This document shows positions 22,809 to 31,892 of a stretch of 42,700 bases of DNA, one piece after another (within the stretch, counting starts at the first letter, position 1; each line of letters opens with the position of its first letter). This DNA comes from Clostridiales bacterium. GTDB lineage: Bacteria; Bacillota; Clostridia; Christensenellales; Aristaeellaceae. The stretch lies in NCBI GenBank assembly GCA_004557905.1, contig SFFH01000042.1, forward strand, positions 1 through 42,700, read 5' to 3'. Made by a program: the position numbers and the translations under genes. The notes under the pieces are model-generated. The model searched no databases. It worked only from the letters and a program-made list of their open reading frames with translations, and had not been told where the DNA came from.

Positions 22809-24416
22809 TTACGCCTCCTTTCCGGACGCACTGCCCGGCTTGATGCCCGACATCGCCAGACCGAAGTCCGCGTCGGAGCTGTTCACCGGCAGGATGTCGA
22901 CGACCTCGCCCTCAGCGACGATGGCGATGCGGTCGCAAATGGAACGCAGCTCCATCAGCTCGGAGGAGACCATGACCACGGTCATGCCCTTCTCGCGGTT
23001 GAGCTTGACCAGCGTCTCCAGTACCAGCTTCTTGGCGCCGATGTCGATGCCGCGGGTCGGCTCGGAGACGAAGATCAGCTTCGGATTCATCGTCAGCGCG
23101 CGCGCAATGCAGACCTTCTGCTGGTTGCCGCCGGACAGCGTGCCGGTGTGCTGCACCGCGCCGAAGCAGCGGATATCCAGCTCGCGGATCATCTCGTTCG
23201 CGTGCTCGCGGATCTTTCTGCTGTCCTTGAGCTTGGCGCCCAGCAGGGACTTGGTGAATTCGCCGCTGACCTGCATGGCATTGAAGACGATGTTGTCCTC
23301 GATGCTCTCGTCCAGCAGCAGGCCCACGCCGCGGCGGTCCTCGGAGACCATCGCCATGCCGCTCTTCAGCGCGGCATGCGCGTCGTTGAGCCGGACCGGC
23401 TCGCCGAAGAGCTCCACGTCGCCCTCCGCGTCATACACGCCCATGATGCCGTTCGGAATGCCGACCTTGCCCTGACCGGCCAGGCCGCCGATGCCGAAGA
23501 TCTCGCCCTCGCGGATGTCCAGGGAGACGTCCTTGACCTGCTCGCCCGGCATGTCCACCGCCAGATGGCGGATCTTGAGCGCGACCGGCGTATCCTCCGG
23601 GAACTCGCGCGGGTCGGCGGTGACGAAAGCGGACTCGCCCTTGCGTCCGATCATCAGCTCCGCCAGCTGGGTCACGTTGGTGTCTGCCGTGCGCGTCTCG
23701 CAGACGAACTTGCCGTCGCGCAGGATGGTCACGCCGTCCGCCGCCGCGATCACCTCGTCCAGGCGGTGGGTGATGAAGATGATGGCGATGCCCTTGGCGG
23801 CAATGCTCTTCATCACGCGCAGCAGCTGCGCCGCCTCGGACTCGGTCAAAACCGCCGTCGGCTCGTCGAACACCAGCAGCTTCACGCCCGTCTTGTCGAT
23901 CTCGCGGGCGATCTCGACAAACTGCATGTAGCCGACCGGCAGACCCTTGACCAGCGTATATTCATCAATGGACATGCCCACGCTGTCCAGCGCCTTGCGG
24001 GCGTCCTGAGACATGGCGGCCATATCCAGCGTTTCCAGATTCTTGCCAAAGACGCGGGAGAGCAGACTCGGATGGGTGATTTCGCGGTTGAGCTTGATGT
24101 TTTCGGTGATGGTGAAGCCCGGCAGCAGCATGAACTCCTGGTGAACCATGCCGATGCCCTTGAGCATCGCGTCGTGCGGCGAGGCGATCGTCGTCGGCTT
24201 ACCATCGATCAGCACTTCGCCCTCGAAGCCGCCGGTCGCATGAATGACGGGCATGCCAAAGAGCACGTTCATCAGCGTGCTCTTGCCTGCGCCGTTTTCG
24301 CCCAAAAGCGCATGGATTTCGCCGGGCCGGATTTTGAGGGAGACGTCGGACAGCACCTTGTTTTCGCCGTAGCGCTTGGTGATGTTTTTCATCTCCAGAA
24401 TATATTCCGCGGCCAA
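22809..24416 (-). CDS. ABC importer double ATPase, TTG start
   Basis: A 535-aa tandem ATPase of the sugar/nucleoside class. Domain 1: P-loop GENGAGKST, MVHQEFMLLPG and Walker B LLVFDEPTAVL. Domain 2: degenerate P-loop region GGLAGQGKVGIPNG, signature LSGGNQQKVCIARAL and FVSEPTRGIDIG. The TTG at 24416 has AGGAGG about 8 nt upstream. It is 3 bp from the next permease, so translation should be coupled. Confidence 0.9.
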   Translation of the reverse strand: MAAEYILEMKNITKRYGENKVLSDVSLKIRPGEIHALLGENGAGKSTLMNVLFGMPVIHATGGFEGEVLIDGKPTTIASPHDAMLKGIGMVHQEFMLLPGFTITENIKLNREITHPSLLSRVFGKNLETLDMAAMSQDARKALDSVGMSIDEYTLVKGLPVGYMQFVEIAREIDKTGVKLLVFDEPTAVLTESEAAQLLRVMKSIAAKGIAIIFITHRLDEVIAAADGVTILRDGKFVCETRTADTNVTQLAELMIGRKGESAFVTADPREFPEDTPVALKIRHLAVDMPGEQVKDVSLDIREGEIFGIGGLAGQGKVGIPNGIMGVYDAEGDVELFGEPVRLNDAHAALKSGMAMVSEDRRGVGLLLDESIEDNIVFNAMQVSGEFTKSLLGAKLKDSRKIREHANEMIRELDIRCFGAVQHTGTLSGGNQQKVCIARALTMNPKLIFVSEPTRGIDIGAKKLVLETLVKLNREKGMTVVMVSSELMELRSICDRIAIVAEGEVVDILPVNSSDADFGLAMSGIKPGSASGKEA

Positions 24417-24444
24417 ATGTATTCCTCCTTGATAAACTGAAAGC

Positions 24445-24471
24445 GACCCGCCTCACCAGTAGAGGCGGGTC
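24445..24471 (-). terminator. Hairpin between binding protein and ATPase genes
   Basis: A 10-bp perfect stem GACCCGCCTC/GAGGCGGGTC with a 7-nt loop. On the minus strand it is followed by GCTTTCAGTTT, a weak U-tract. It probably attenuates or stabilises the upstream message so that the binding protein is made in excess. Confidence 0.65.
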
Positions 24472-24508
24472 GGCTTGTTTTACGCCATATTCGGCTCAGG
24501 CAGGCTGA

Positions 24509-25639
24509 TTACTCGAGGTAGTCGTTGAAATCAACAGCGCCCAGCAGGATGGTGTAGTAGTTGTCGTAGGTGGTGCCGTTGGCGTCGGTGTAGTTCGCCA
24601 GCACCGCGCCCGGAGCGGCCGCCTCAAACAGCTCACCGATCTTCGCGGCGTCGTTCTTGCCAACCTCGCCATCGATATAGGCCTTCGCATACGCGGTGGC
24701 CACGTCGATGATGGCCATGTTGACCGGAGTCGGCCAGGTGGAGTAGCGGCCCACAGCGTCGTACTCCTTCAGCTTCGCAGCGATCTGCTTGAGGGCGTCG
24801 GTGTCATCGCCGCCAACCTGCAGGGACTCGAGGCCCAGCGCGGCCGGGAAGGCATGGTACGGGGACGGGCAGCACGGCTGCGGATAGTAGGCGTTCGGCT
24901 GGGTCAGGATCGCGGTCTGCAGCGGCTCCTGCATCGCGCAGTTGGTGGAGAAGAAGGCGACCTTCTTGCCCGCGAACTCCTGCATCTTCAGCGGCACATC
25001 CTCGAGGATGAACTGCTGCGCGCCGGAGACGCCGGCGTCGCCGGTCGGGTCAGGAGCGGTGGCTTCCACATACTGGATGCCCAGCGCCTCGCAGTTGGCC
25101 TCGAGGAGGGCCTTGCGGGCAGCGATGGTCTCCATCGCCAGGTGGCGCGGGAAGGAGTAGTGCACGAACACCTCGACGCCCCAGTTGGCGCAGGTCTCGA
25201 TGATGGTGTCGCCCTGCTTCGGCTCGTCAGAGTAGAGCACGATGTCCGCGGCGGCGGTGATGACGTCCGGATCCTCCTGCGGCACGCCGGCGATCAGCAG
25301 GATGTCGTCGCGCATCTCGCGGATCTTGTCAAAGCCGGCCTTCGCGCCCGGAACGGCCTGGCACATCACGATGGCCTTGACGTCCGGATCAGAGGCGAAA
25401 GAAACAAGCTGAGAGATCGTAGTCTCAGTCTCGGAAGCAAAGTTGTCCGGGTAAGTTGCCTTAACAATGTGCTCCTTACCATAGACCGCCTCAGCACGTT
25501 CAGCAGCGCGGAATTCTTCCTCGCCCTGGGAGGTGGTGCCGGTCAGGACAGCGATCTTCCAGTTCTCCTCGGCGACGGCGCCGCAGGCGAGAGCCAGGCA
25601 GAGCACGAGGGCCAGCGCCAGACAAAGCAGCTTTTTCAT
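24509..25639 (-). CDS. DUF3798-type extracytoplasmic substrate-binding protein
   Basis: A 376-aa exported protein with signal peptide MKKLLCLALALVLCLALACG ending AVA-EE. It resembles the DUF3798 family: VLTGTTSQGEEEFRAAERA, HIVKATYPDNF, VSFASDPDVKAIVMCQAVPG and HYSFPRHLAMETIAARK. The fold looks like a class B periplasmic-binding protein. Its position as first gene before a double ATPase and two permeases makes it the ligand receptor of that importer; the ligand is unknown. The ATG at 25639 follows GGAGGG. Confidence 0.75.
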   Translation of the reverse strand: MKKLLCLALALVLCLALACGAVAEENWKIAVLTGTTSQGEEEFRAAERAEAVYGKEHIVKATYPDNFASETETTISQLVSFASDPDVKAIVMCQAVPGAKAGFDKIREMRDDILLIAGVPQEDPDVITAAADIVLYSDEPKQGDTIIETCANWGVEVFVHYSFPRHLAMETIAARKALLEANCEALGIQYVEATAPDPTGDAGVSGAQQFILEDVPLKMQEFAGKKVAFFSTNCAMQEPLQTAILTQPNAYYPQPCCPSPYHAFPAALGLESLQVGGDDTDALKQIAAKLKEYDAVGRYSTWPTPVNMAIIDVATAYAKAYIDGEVGKNDAAKIGELFEAAAPGAVLANYTDANGTTYDNYYTILLGAVDFNDYLE

Positions 25640-25751
25640 GGGATTCCCTCCAAATACATTATTCCTATTGCAGCATTCCGCGGGACGTGGAATGTGAAAA
25701 GGCGAATCCGTTTCGCATCCGCCGCACAGGGCAAATACGAATACATCTGCA

Positions 25752-25780
25752 ATTATAGCATTTATCGCTTTAGCGTGCAA
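25752..25780 (-). promoter_or_regulatory. Promoter of the DUF3798-linked ABC operon
   Basis: Minus strand: TTGCAC (25775-25780), 17 bp, TATAAT (25752-25757). Confidence 0.7.
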
Positions 25781-25904
25781 GAGGAAAATTGCAGTTCGCA
25801 GGATTTTGCTGTGCATTTTTTGTCAGACCAGTGAATCCTTTTCATTTTCGTCGTCTAAAAATGCAATCCCGATGAACCGTGCATGAAGATCTCCTTGAAG
25901 CATT

Positions 25905-25975
25905 CCGGCCTTCGCCATGAGGGAGCTGTCAGCGAAGCTGACTGAGGGAGTTCGTTCGCTTTCTCTCCCTTTATA
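25905..25975. repeat. Palindromic intergenic repeat
   Basis: GTCAGC-GAA-GCTGAC hairpin (25928-25942) is set between two GGGAG motifs (GAGGGAGCTG and TGAGGGAGTT). It resembles a dispersed element I recall from gut Clostridia; copy number cannot be checked here. The rest of 25800-25980 holds nothing I can support. Confidence 0.5.
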
Positions 25976-25980
25976 TCCAT

Positions 25981-26017
25981 AACAAATCCCCCTTCTTGAT
26001 CGGGCAAGAAGGGGGAT
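25981..26017 (-). terminator. Terminator of the opp operon
   Basis: A 13-bp perfect stem ATCCCCCTTCTTG/CAAGAAGGGGGAT with a 6-nt loop, followed on the minus strand by TTGTTATGG. Confidence 0.8.
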
Positions 26018-26021
26018 GGCA

Positions 26022-26978
26022 TTACACCAGGTGGCAGGCCACGAAGTGACCCGGCGCGGCCTCGCGCAGCTGCGGCGCGGCCTCGCGGCACTTGTCGCAG
26101 GCCAGCGGGCAGCGGCTGGAGAAGGCGCAGCCCTTCGGCTTGTTGATCGGGCTGGGCACGTCGCCGTCGATGATCTGGCGGTGCTTCTGCGCCTCCTTGT
26201 GCGGATCGGGGATCGGCACGGCGGAGAGCAGGGCCTTCGAGTACGGGTGCAGCGTGTTGGCGTAGAGCTCGTCGCTCGTGGCCAGCTCCACGACGCTGCC
26301 CAGGTACATGACCGCGATGCGGTCGGAGATGTACTTGACGATGTTCAGGTCGTGCGCGATGAACAGGTAGGTCAGGCCCATCTTCTCCTGCAGCTCGTGC
26401 AGCAGGTTCATCACCTGCGCCTGAATGGACACGTCCAGCGCGGAGATCGGCTCGTCGCAGACGATGAACTCCGGCTCGATCGCCAGCGCGCGGGCGATGC
26501 CGATGCGCTGACGCTGGCCGCCGGAGAACTCGTGCGGGAAGCGGTTGGCGTGCTCGCGGTTAAGGCCAACGATGTCCAGCAGCTCGGCCACGCGCTCGCG
26601 GCGGCGCTTCTCGTCGTACATGCCGTGAATCTCCATGCCCTCGGCGATGATGGAGCCGACGGTCATGCGCGGGTCGAGGGAAGCGTACGGGTCCTGGAAG
26701 ATGATCTGCGCCTTCTTGGCAAACGCGAAGCGCTCCTTCTTTCGGGTCAGGTCGACCTCCTTGCCGTCGTAGATCAGCTTGCCCTTCGTCGGCTTGTAGA
26801 TGCCCATCAGCGTGCGGCCCAGCGTGGACTTGCCGCAGCCGGACTCGCCGACCAGGCCGAGGGTTTCGCCGCGATGGATTTCAAGGTTCACGTCCTCCAC
26901 GGCGTGCAGCATGCGGCCGCCGCCGATCTTGAAGTACTTGCACAGGTCCTGTGCCTGAACGAGAACTTCGTTTTTCAT
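26022..26978 (-). CDS. oppF: Oligopeptide ABC importer ATPase OppF
   Basis: About 318 aa. Walker A GESGCGKST, signature EFSGGQRQRIGIARAL and Walker B FIVCDEPISALD. The C-terminal oligopeptide-family extension has cysteines CAFSSRCPLACDKC and a last Cys in VACHLV, the pattern that holds a [4Fe-4S] cluster in related DppD/OppF proteins. The ATG at 26978 overlaps the oppD stop by one base (TGATG); a GTG three bases earlier is also possible. Confidence 0.92.
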   Translation of the reverse strand: MKNEVLVQAQDLCKYFKIGGGRMLHAVEDVNLEIHRGETLGLVGESGCGKSTLGRTLMGIYKPTKGKLIYDGKEVDLTRKKERFAFAKKAQIIFQDPYASLDPRMTVGSIIAEGMEIHGMYDEKRRRERVAELLDIVGLNREHANRFPHEFSGGQRQRIGIARALAIEPEFIVCDEPISALDVSIQAQVMNLLHELQEKMGLTYLFIAHDLNIVKYISDRIAVMYLGSVVELATSDELYANTLHPYSKALLSAVPIPDPHKEAQKHRQIIDGDVPSPINKPKGCAFSSRCPLACDKCREAAPQLREAAPGHFVACHLV

Positions 26979-27985
26979 CACTTCGCCCCCCTTTCCTCAG
27001 CGCTCGGGCAGTCGGGATGCAGCAGCCAGCAGCTGGCCTTGTGGCCGGCGTTCAGCTCGAACTCGGGCGGCTGCTCCTCCTTGCAGATCTGCATGCAGTG
27101 GCGGCAGCGCGCCGCGAAGCCGCAGCCCTTCGGCGGGGCCAGCAGATCAGGCGGGGTGCCCGGGATGGACATAAGCGGCTCGTGCTTGCCCTGATCGGTG
27201 GAGGGCAGGGAGCGCAGCAGCGCCTCGGTGTAGGGATGCTTGTGCTCGTAGAAGATCTCATCGGTGGTGCCGGTCTCCACGACCTTGCCCGCATACATGA
27301 CGGCCACGCGGTCGGCGATGCCGGCGACGACGCCCAGGTCATGCGTGATCAGGATGATCGCGGTGTTGATCTTGTCCTTGAGCTCGGCGAGCAGCTCCAT
27401 GATCTGCGCCTGGATGGTCACGTCCAGCGCGGTGGTCGGCTCGTCGGCGATGAGCAGCTTCGGGTTGCAGGAGAGCGCCATGGCGATCATCGCGCGCTGG
27501 CGCATGCCGCCGGAGAACTCGTGCGGATACTGCTTGGCGCGCTCCTCCGGATTCGGGATGCGCACCTGCTCCAGGCAGCGGATGGCCTCCGCCTTGGCCT
27601 CGGCGCTGCTCAGGTGCCTGTGCAGCTTGATGGATTCGACGATCTGCTTGCCGACCTGGGTGGTCGGGTTCATGCAGGTCATCGGGTCCTGGAAGATCAT
27701 GGCGACCTCGTTGCCGCGGATCTTCTGCATTTCCTTGTCGCTCGCATGCACGATGTCGTGGCCTGCCAGATTGATCGAGCCGTCTACGATCCTGGCGGGC
27801 GGCATCGGGTTGAGCTTCATGATGGTCTGCGCGGTCACGGACTTGCCGCAGCCGGACTCGCCGACGATGGCGAGCACCTCGCCCTCGTCCACGTGCAGCG
27901 TCACGCCGCGGACCGCCTGCACCTCGCCTGCGTAGGTGTCAAACGACACGCGCAGGCCTTCGATGGTGAGAACTCTTTCTGCCAT
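26978..27985 (-). CDS. oppD: Oligopeptide ABC importer ATPase OppD
   Basis: 335 aa with Walker A GESGCGKSV, signature EFSGGMRQRAMIAMAL, Walker B LLIADEPTTALD and switch LITHDLGVV. Cysteines in the C-terminal extension (GCGFAARCRHCMQICK and the ASCWLL tail) again fit an iron-sulfur site. It powers peptide uptake as a heterodimer with OppF. Six bases separate it from oppC. Confidence 0.93.
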   Translation of the reverse strand: MAERVLTIEGLRVSFDTYAGEVQAVRGVTLHVDEGEVLAIVGESGCGKSVTAQTIMKLNPMPPARIVDGSINLAGHDIVHASDKEMQKIRGNEVAMIFQDPMTCMNPTTQVGKQIVESIKLHRHLSSAEAKAEAIRCLEQVRIPNPEERAKQYPHEFSGGMRQRAMIAMALSCNPKLLIADEPTTALDVTIQAQIMELLAELKDKINTAIILITHDLGVVAGIADRVAVMYAGKVVETGTTDEIFYEHKHPYTEALLRSLPSTDQGKHEPLMSIPGTPPDLLAPPKGCGFAARCRHCMQICKEEQPPEFELNAGHKASCWLLHPDCPSAEERGAK

Positions 27986-27991
27986 GTCGAA

Positions 27992-28945
27992 TTACCTCCT
28001 CAGCTTCGGGTCGAAGGCGTCGCGCAGGCCGTCGCCGAACATGTTGAACGCCAGCATGGTCAGGCTGATGCAGATCGCCGGGATCAGCAGCTGCCAGGGA
28101 TACATGCGGAAGTTCTGGATGCCCAGCTGGGCCAGGGAGCCCCAGGAGCACTTGGGCAGCGGGATGCCCAGGCCGATGTAGCTCAGGTACGCTTCCGAGA
28201 AGATGGCGTTCGGAATCGCCAGCGTCACGCGGACGATGACGACGGACAGCGTGTTGGGCAGCAGGTGCTTGGCGATGATGCGTGCCGGGCTGGCGCCCAT
28301 GGCCTCCGCCGCGGCGATGTATTCCTGCTGCTTGAGGGCGACCACCTGGCCGCGCACCAGGCGCGCCATGGGAATCCAGCCGACGGTGGAATACGCGATG
28401 ATGATGGTCATCATGCCCGGCTCGAGCACCATCATCAGCAGGATGACGATGATCAGGTACGGGATGCCGTTGATGATCTCCAGCAGGCGCATCATGATGA
28501 TGTCCAGCGTGCCGCCGAAGTAGCCGGAGATGCCGCCATAAATGCAGCCGACGATCAGGTCGACGATGGCGGTGGTCACGGCGATGATCAGGGAGACGCG
28601 GCCGCCCATCCAGATGCGGGTGTACAGGTCGCGGCCCAGCGTATCGGTGCCGAACAGGTGCATGTGGCCGTAGCCCTCGCTGCTCTCGTCGTCGCAGACA
28701 GAGAACATCGGCGCATTGGTGTGGCTGTAGTGCTGCTCGCGGTAATCAAACGGAGAGAACATCGGCGCGAACGCGGACATCAGCGACAGCAGCACGATCA
28801 GCACGACGCAGACGATGGCGACCTTGTTCTTGGACAGGCGGCGCATGGCGTCCTGCGTGAACGTCAGGCTGGGACGGGCGATGGCCTCACGATCGTGAGC
28901 GCTTTCGCCCACATGGGCGAAGCGGGACTTGTCAATGTGTTCCAT
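27992..28945 (-). CDS. oppC: Oligopeptide ABC importer permease OppC
   Basis: 317 aa. A cytoplasmic N-terminus of about 40 residues, one helix (NKVAIVCVVLIVLLSLMSAF), a characteristic loop (HLFGTDTLGRDLYTRIWMGGR) and a five-helix BPD_transp_1 core with EYIAAAEAMGASPARIIAKHLLPN as coupling motif and the PKCSWGSLA-QLG block. Three bases from oppB. Confidence 0.93.
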   Translation of the reverse strand: MEHIDKSRFAHVGESAHDREAIARPSLTFTQDAMRRLSKNKVAIVCVVLIVLLSLMSAFAPMFSPFDYREQHYSHTNAPMFSVCDDESSEGYGHMHLFGTDTLGRDLYTRIWMGGRVSLIIAVTTAIVDLIVGCIYGGISGYFGGTLDIIMMRLLEIINGIPYLIIVILLMMVLEPGMMTIIIAYSTVGWIPMARLVRGQVVALKQQEYIAAAEAMGASPARIIAKHLLPNTLSVVIVRVTLAIPNAIFSEAYLSYIGLGIPLPKCSWGSLAQLGIQNFRMYPWQLLIPAICISLTMLAFNMFGDGLRDAFDPKLRR

Positions 28946-28948
28946 ACC

Positions 28949-29884
28949 TTAATCCTCCAGCTTGACGCGCGGGTCGATGAGGCCGTAGAGCAGGTCGACC
29001 ACCAGCGTGCACACGATCAGCAGCGCGCCGTAGAAGACGACGGTGCCGCCGATCATCGTGTAGTCAAGGTCCTTGATGCTGGTGACGAAGTACTTGCCCA
29101 GGCCGGGGATGTTAAAGATGCTCTCGATGACGAACGTGCCCGTCAGCACGGACGCGACCGTCGGGCCCATGATCGTGACAACCGGCATGACCGCGTTGCG
29201 CAGCGCGTGGCGCCACAGGATCTGCCGCTGGGAGAGGCCCTTGGAGCGGGCGGTCTTGATGTAGTCGGAGCTGAGCACGTCCAGCATGCTGGTGCGCATC
29301 AGACGGGAGACCGTCGCCAGGGAGCCCAGGCCCAGCGCGAACGCCGGCAGCAGCGTGTGCTTGAAGGTGCCCCAGCCCTGAATCGGGAAGATGTTCACGC
29401 CGAACACCTTGCGCAGCTGCAGGCCCAGGAAGTACTGGAGCACGGCGCCCAGGATAAAGCTGGGCACGGAGACGCCGATCATGGCGATGAACATGGACAG
29501 GGAATCCCACACGGTGCCGCGCTTGATGGCGGCGATGACGCCCAGCAGAATGCCGGCGATGACCGCGAAGATCAGCGCGCGGGTGCCCAGGTCAGCGGAG
29601 ACCAGGAAGGACTCCGAGACGATCTCCATCACGGGACGGTTGTAGGTGATGGACATGCCCAGGTCGCCCGTCAGGCAGTTGCCTATGTACATGAGATACT
29701 GAATGAAAACGGGTTTGTCCAGGCCATACTTGGCGTTCATGTTGGCCAGCGCCGTCGGAGAGATGGCCTTCTCACCGAGGAACGGATCGCCGGGCAGCAT
29801 GCGCATCATGAAGAACACCAGCGTGATGAGCACGAACAGCGTCAGGACGGCATAGACCAGGCGCTTGATGATATAGCGAGCCAA
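28949..29884 (-). CDS. oppB: Oligopeptide ABC importer permease OppB, TTG start
   Basis: About 311 aa. It starts M/ARYIIKRLVYAVLTLFVLITLVFF, the family N-terminus, with a long extracytoplasmic loop containing MRMLPGDPF, and the coupling motif DYIKTARSKGLSQRQILWRHALRN. I chose TTG at 29884 because AGGAGG is 7 nt upstream and the encoded start matches the family; the ATG at 29908 lies before the ribosome-binding site. Confidence 0.92.
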   Translation of the reverse strand: MARYIIKRLVYAVLTLFVLITLVFFMMRMLPGDPFLGEKAISPTALANMNAKYGLDKPVFIQYLMYIGNCLTGDLGMSITYNRPVMEIVSESFLVSADLGTRALIFAVIAGILLGVIAAIKRGTVWDSLSMFIAMIGVSVPSFILGAVLQYFLGLQLRKVFGVNIFPIQGWGTFKHTLLPAFALGLGSLATVSRLMRTSMLDVLSSDYIKTARSKGLSQRQILWRHALRNAVMPVVTIMGPTVASVLTGTFVIESIFNIPGLGKYFVTSIKDLDYTMIGGTVVFYGALLIVCTLVVDLLYGLIDPRVKLED

Positions 29885-30035
29885 TTCATTTCCTCCTTCT
29901 GTTTGCATAAGATTCTATTCATACATTATTACGGATTTTTTGACGGATGTCAATGGGTATTCCTGCATAAATCCGTCCAGTCAGCGGGCCGGGCCCGCCG
30001 CGCGCGGTTTTTTGTACGCCGTCACTTATGAAAAT

Positions 30036-30066
30036 GCGGCATGGGGAAATCCCCATGCCGCGCTTT
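30036..30066 (-). terminator. Hairpin between oppA and oppB
   Basis: An 11-bp perfect stem GCGGCATGGGG/CCCCATGCCGC with an ATTT loop, followed on the minus strand by ATTTTC. Partial termination here would give more binding protein than permease. Confidence 0.75.
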
Positions 30067-30093
30067 TTCAGTCGGAAACGATCGGACTTCGGA

Positions 30094-31803
30094 TCACTTG
30101 GCCAGCTTGGTGTAGATGAGGTTGTAGCTCTGGAACGGCAGACGGGCATAGCCCTCAGCCATCTTCTCGGAAACCACATAGTCCTCATGACGCCAGTAAA
30201 TCGGGACGATCGGCATATCCTCCGCCAGGAGCTTCTCGCACTTGACGAAGATCTGCTCGCGCTCCACCATATCGGTCTCCACCATCGCCAGCGCGATCAG
30301 CGCGTCGTACTTCTTGCTGGAGTAGCCGGTGTGGTTGTTGCCGTTGGTGGTGGTCCACAGGTCGAGGTCGGTCATCGGGTCGTTGTAGTCCGGGCCCCAG
30401 CCGCCGGCGAACATATCATAGTTGTGCGCGTTGCGGCGGGCGCGGGCCTCGGTGATGGTCAGAACCTCAATCTTGGCCTCGATGCCCAGGTTCTTGCGCA
30501 GCTGCTCCTGCACAACCTGATTGTACAGCTCGTTCTGGGTGCCCTCGGAGACCATCAGGGTGATGTCGATCTGATCGGCGGTCTTGCCCAGCTCCTCAAG
30601 CGCGAGGGCGAGGTACTCCTGCGCCTTCTCGACGTCCGCGTTGGCCGGGTAGAGGCGCTCGCCGCCGTTGGCCGCGATGACCGCCTCGGAGAAGGTCTCG
30701 GTGTTCACACCGGAGATGCCCAGGGAGAAGGTCGGGGACGGCTCGGAATCGTTCTTGAAGACGGTGTCAATCAGCTGCTCGCGATCCAGCGCGTAGCTGA
30801 TGGCCTTACGCAGGTTCTTGTTGGAGATGTCGCGGGCCGGATCGTCCTGCGTGCAGTAGAAGTAGAAGCTGTAGCCGCCAACGTAGTTGGAGACCTTGAA
30901 GCCCTCGGCGGTGAACATCTGGCGCTGGTCGCCGGTCACGTCGATCAGGTCAACCTCGCCGCCCTGGAAGGCGTTCATCTTCGCGTTGGTGTCGGTGTAC
31001 TTGATCCAGTCGATCTTCTCGAGCTCGACGTTCGCCGCATCCCACCAGTAGGGGTTCTTGACGGTGGTGATCTTGTTCTCCAGGACCCAGTCGGTCATAT
31101 AGAACGGACCGCAGTAGAGCATGGTGTCCGGGGAGGTGCCGTAGTTGTCGGCGCCGACCTCGGTGTAGAACGGCTCATAGATCGGGCTCATGACCTCGAA
31201 CTTGACGTACTGCAGGAAGTACGGCAGCACGTTCTCCAGCTCGCACACGAGGGTGTAATCATCAACAGCCTTGAAGCCCACGTCCTCGATGGACACTTCC
31301 GGAGCGCCCGGAACGCCGGAGGCGTAGTCATAGTAGGCCTGCGCGTTCTTGAAGACCGCGGCGAAGGCGTAGTACTCGCAGGCGTTGGCCGGGTTGAGCA
31401 GCTCGCGCCAGCCGAACACGAAGTCCTTGGCGGTCACGTCGCCGACGACCTCGCCCTTGGAGTTGACCCACTTCATGCCCTCACGGAGCTTGAAGGTCCA
31501 GGTCAGGCCATCCTCAGAGGACTCCCAGCTCTCGGCCGCGGCCGGAACGATCTGGTTGTCCACGCTGCTGAGCTTGACCAGGCAGTCCTGGGTGTGGCGG
31601 GCGATACCCAGCTCGGTGTTGTAGGTCATCTTGATCGGGTTCATGACGCTCATCGTGGAGCATTCCACAGCGATGGAGCCCTTCTCGGCAGTGCCCGGGT
31701 AGTAGCCCAGGCCAGCGTTCGGGTTGGTCTCGGCCACGGCCACGGCGCCGATGGTCAGGAGCATCGCCAGGCAAAGCAGCCATGCAAGAAGACGGTTTTT
31801 CAT
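30094..31803 (-). CDS. oppA: Oligopeptide-binding protein OppA
   Basis: 569 aa, SBP_bac_5 family. The signal peptide (MKNRLLAWLLCLAMLLTIGA, cut near AVAVA-ET) has no lipobox Cys. Family blocks include CLVKLSSVDNQIVPAAAESW, DGLTWTFKLREGMKW, VTAKDFVFGWRELLNP, NKNLRKAISYALDREQLID and DYNDPMTDLDLW. It captures extracellular peptides for OppBCDF. The ATG follows AAGGAGG. It is first in the operon, driven by the promoter that overlaps the sigma-like gene's promoter. Confidence 0.93.
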   Translation of the reverse strand: MKNRLLAWLLCLAMLLTIGAVAVAETNPNAGLGYYPGTAEKGSIAVECSTMSVMNPIKMTYNTELGIARHTQDCLVKLSSVDNQIVPAAAESWESSEDGLTWTFKLREGMKWVNSKGEVVGDVTAKDFVFGWRELLNPANACEYYAFAAVFKNAQAYYDYASGVPGAPEVSIEDVGFKAVDDYTLVCELENVLPYFLQYVKFEVMSPIYEPFYTEVGADNYGTSPDTMLYCGPFYMTDWVLENKITTVKNPYWWDAANVELEKIDWIKYTDTNAKMNAFQGGEVDLIDVTGDQRQMFTAEGFKVSNYVGGYSFYFYCTQDDPARDISNKNLRKAISYALDREQLIDTVFKNDSEPSPTFSLGISGVNTETFSEAVIAANGGERLYPANADVEKAQEYLALALEELGKTADQIDITLMVSEGTQNELYNQVVQEQLRKNLGIEAKIEVLTITEARARRNAHNYDMFAGGWGPDYNDPMTDLDLWTTTNGNNHTGYSSKKYDALIALAMVETDMVEREQIFVKCEKLLAEDMPIVPIYWRHEDYVVSEKMAEGYARLPFQSYNLIYTKLAK

Positions 31804-31861
31804 GAGGCTTCCTCCTTGTATAAATACGAAATTGACGAAAACACCGGTCAGTGCGCTCGGC

Positions 31862-31890
31862 TTGCCAACCCTGTTTCGTCGTGCTATAAT
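31862..31890 (+). promoter_or_regulatory. Promoter of the sigma-like gene
   Basis: TTGCCA (31862-31867), 17 bp, TATAAT (31885-31890). The -10 lies in the left half of the 22-bp palindrome 31881-31902. Confidence 0.75.
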
Positions 31891-31892
31891 GC

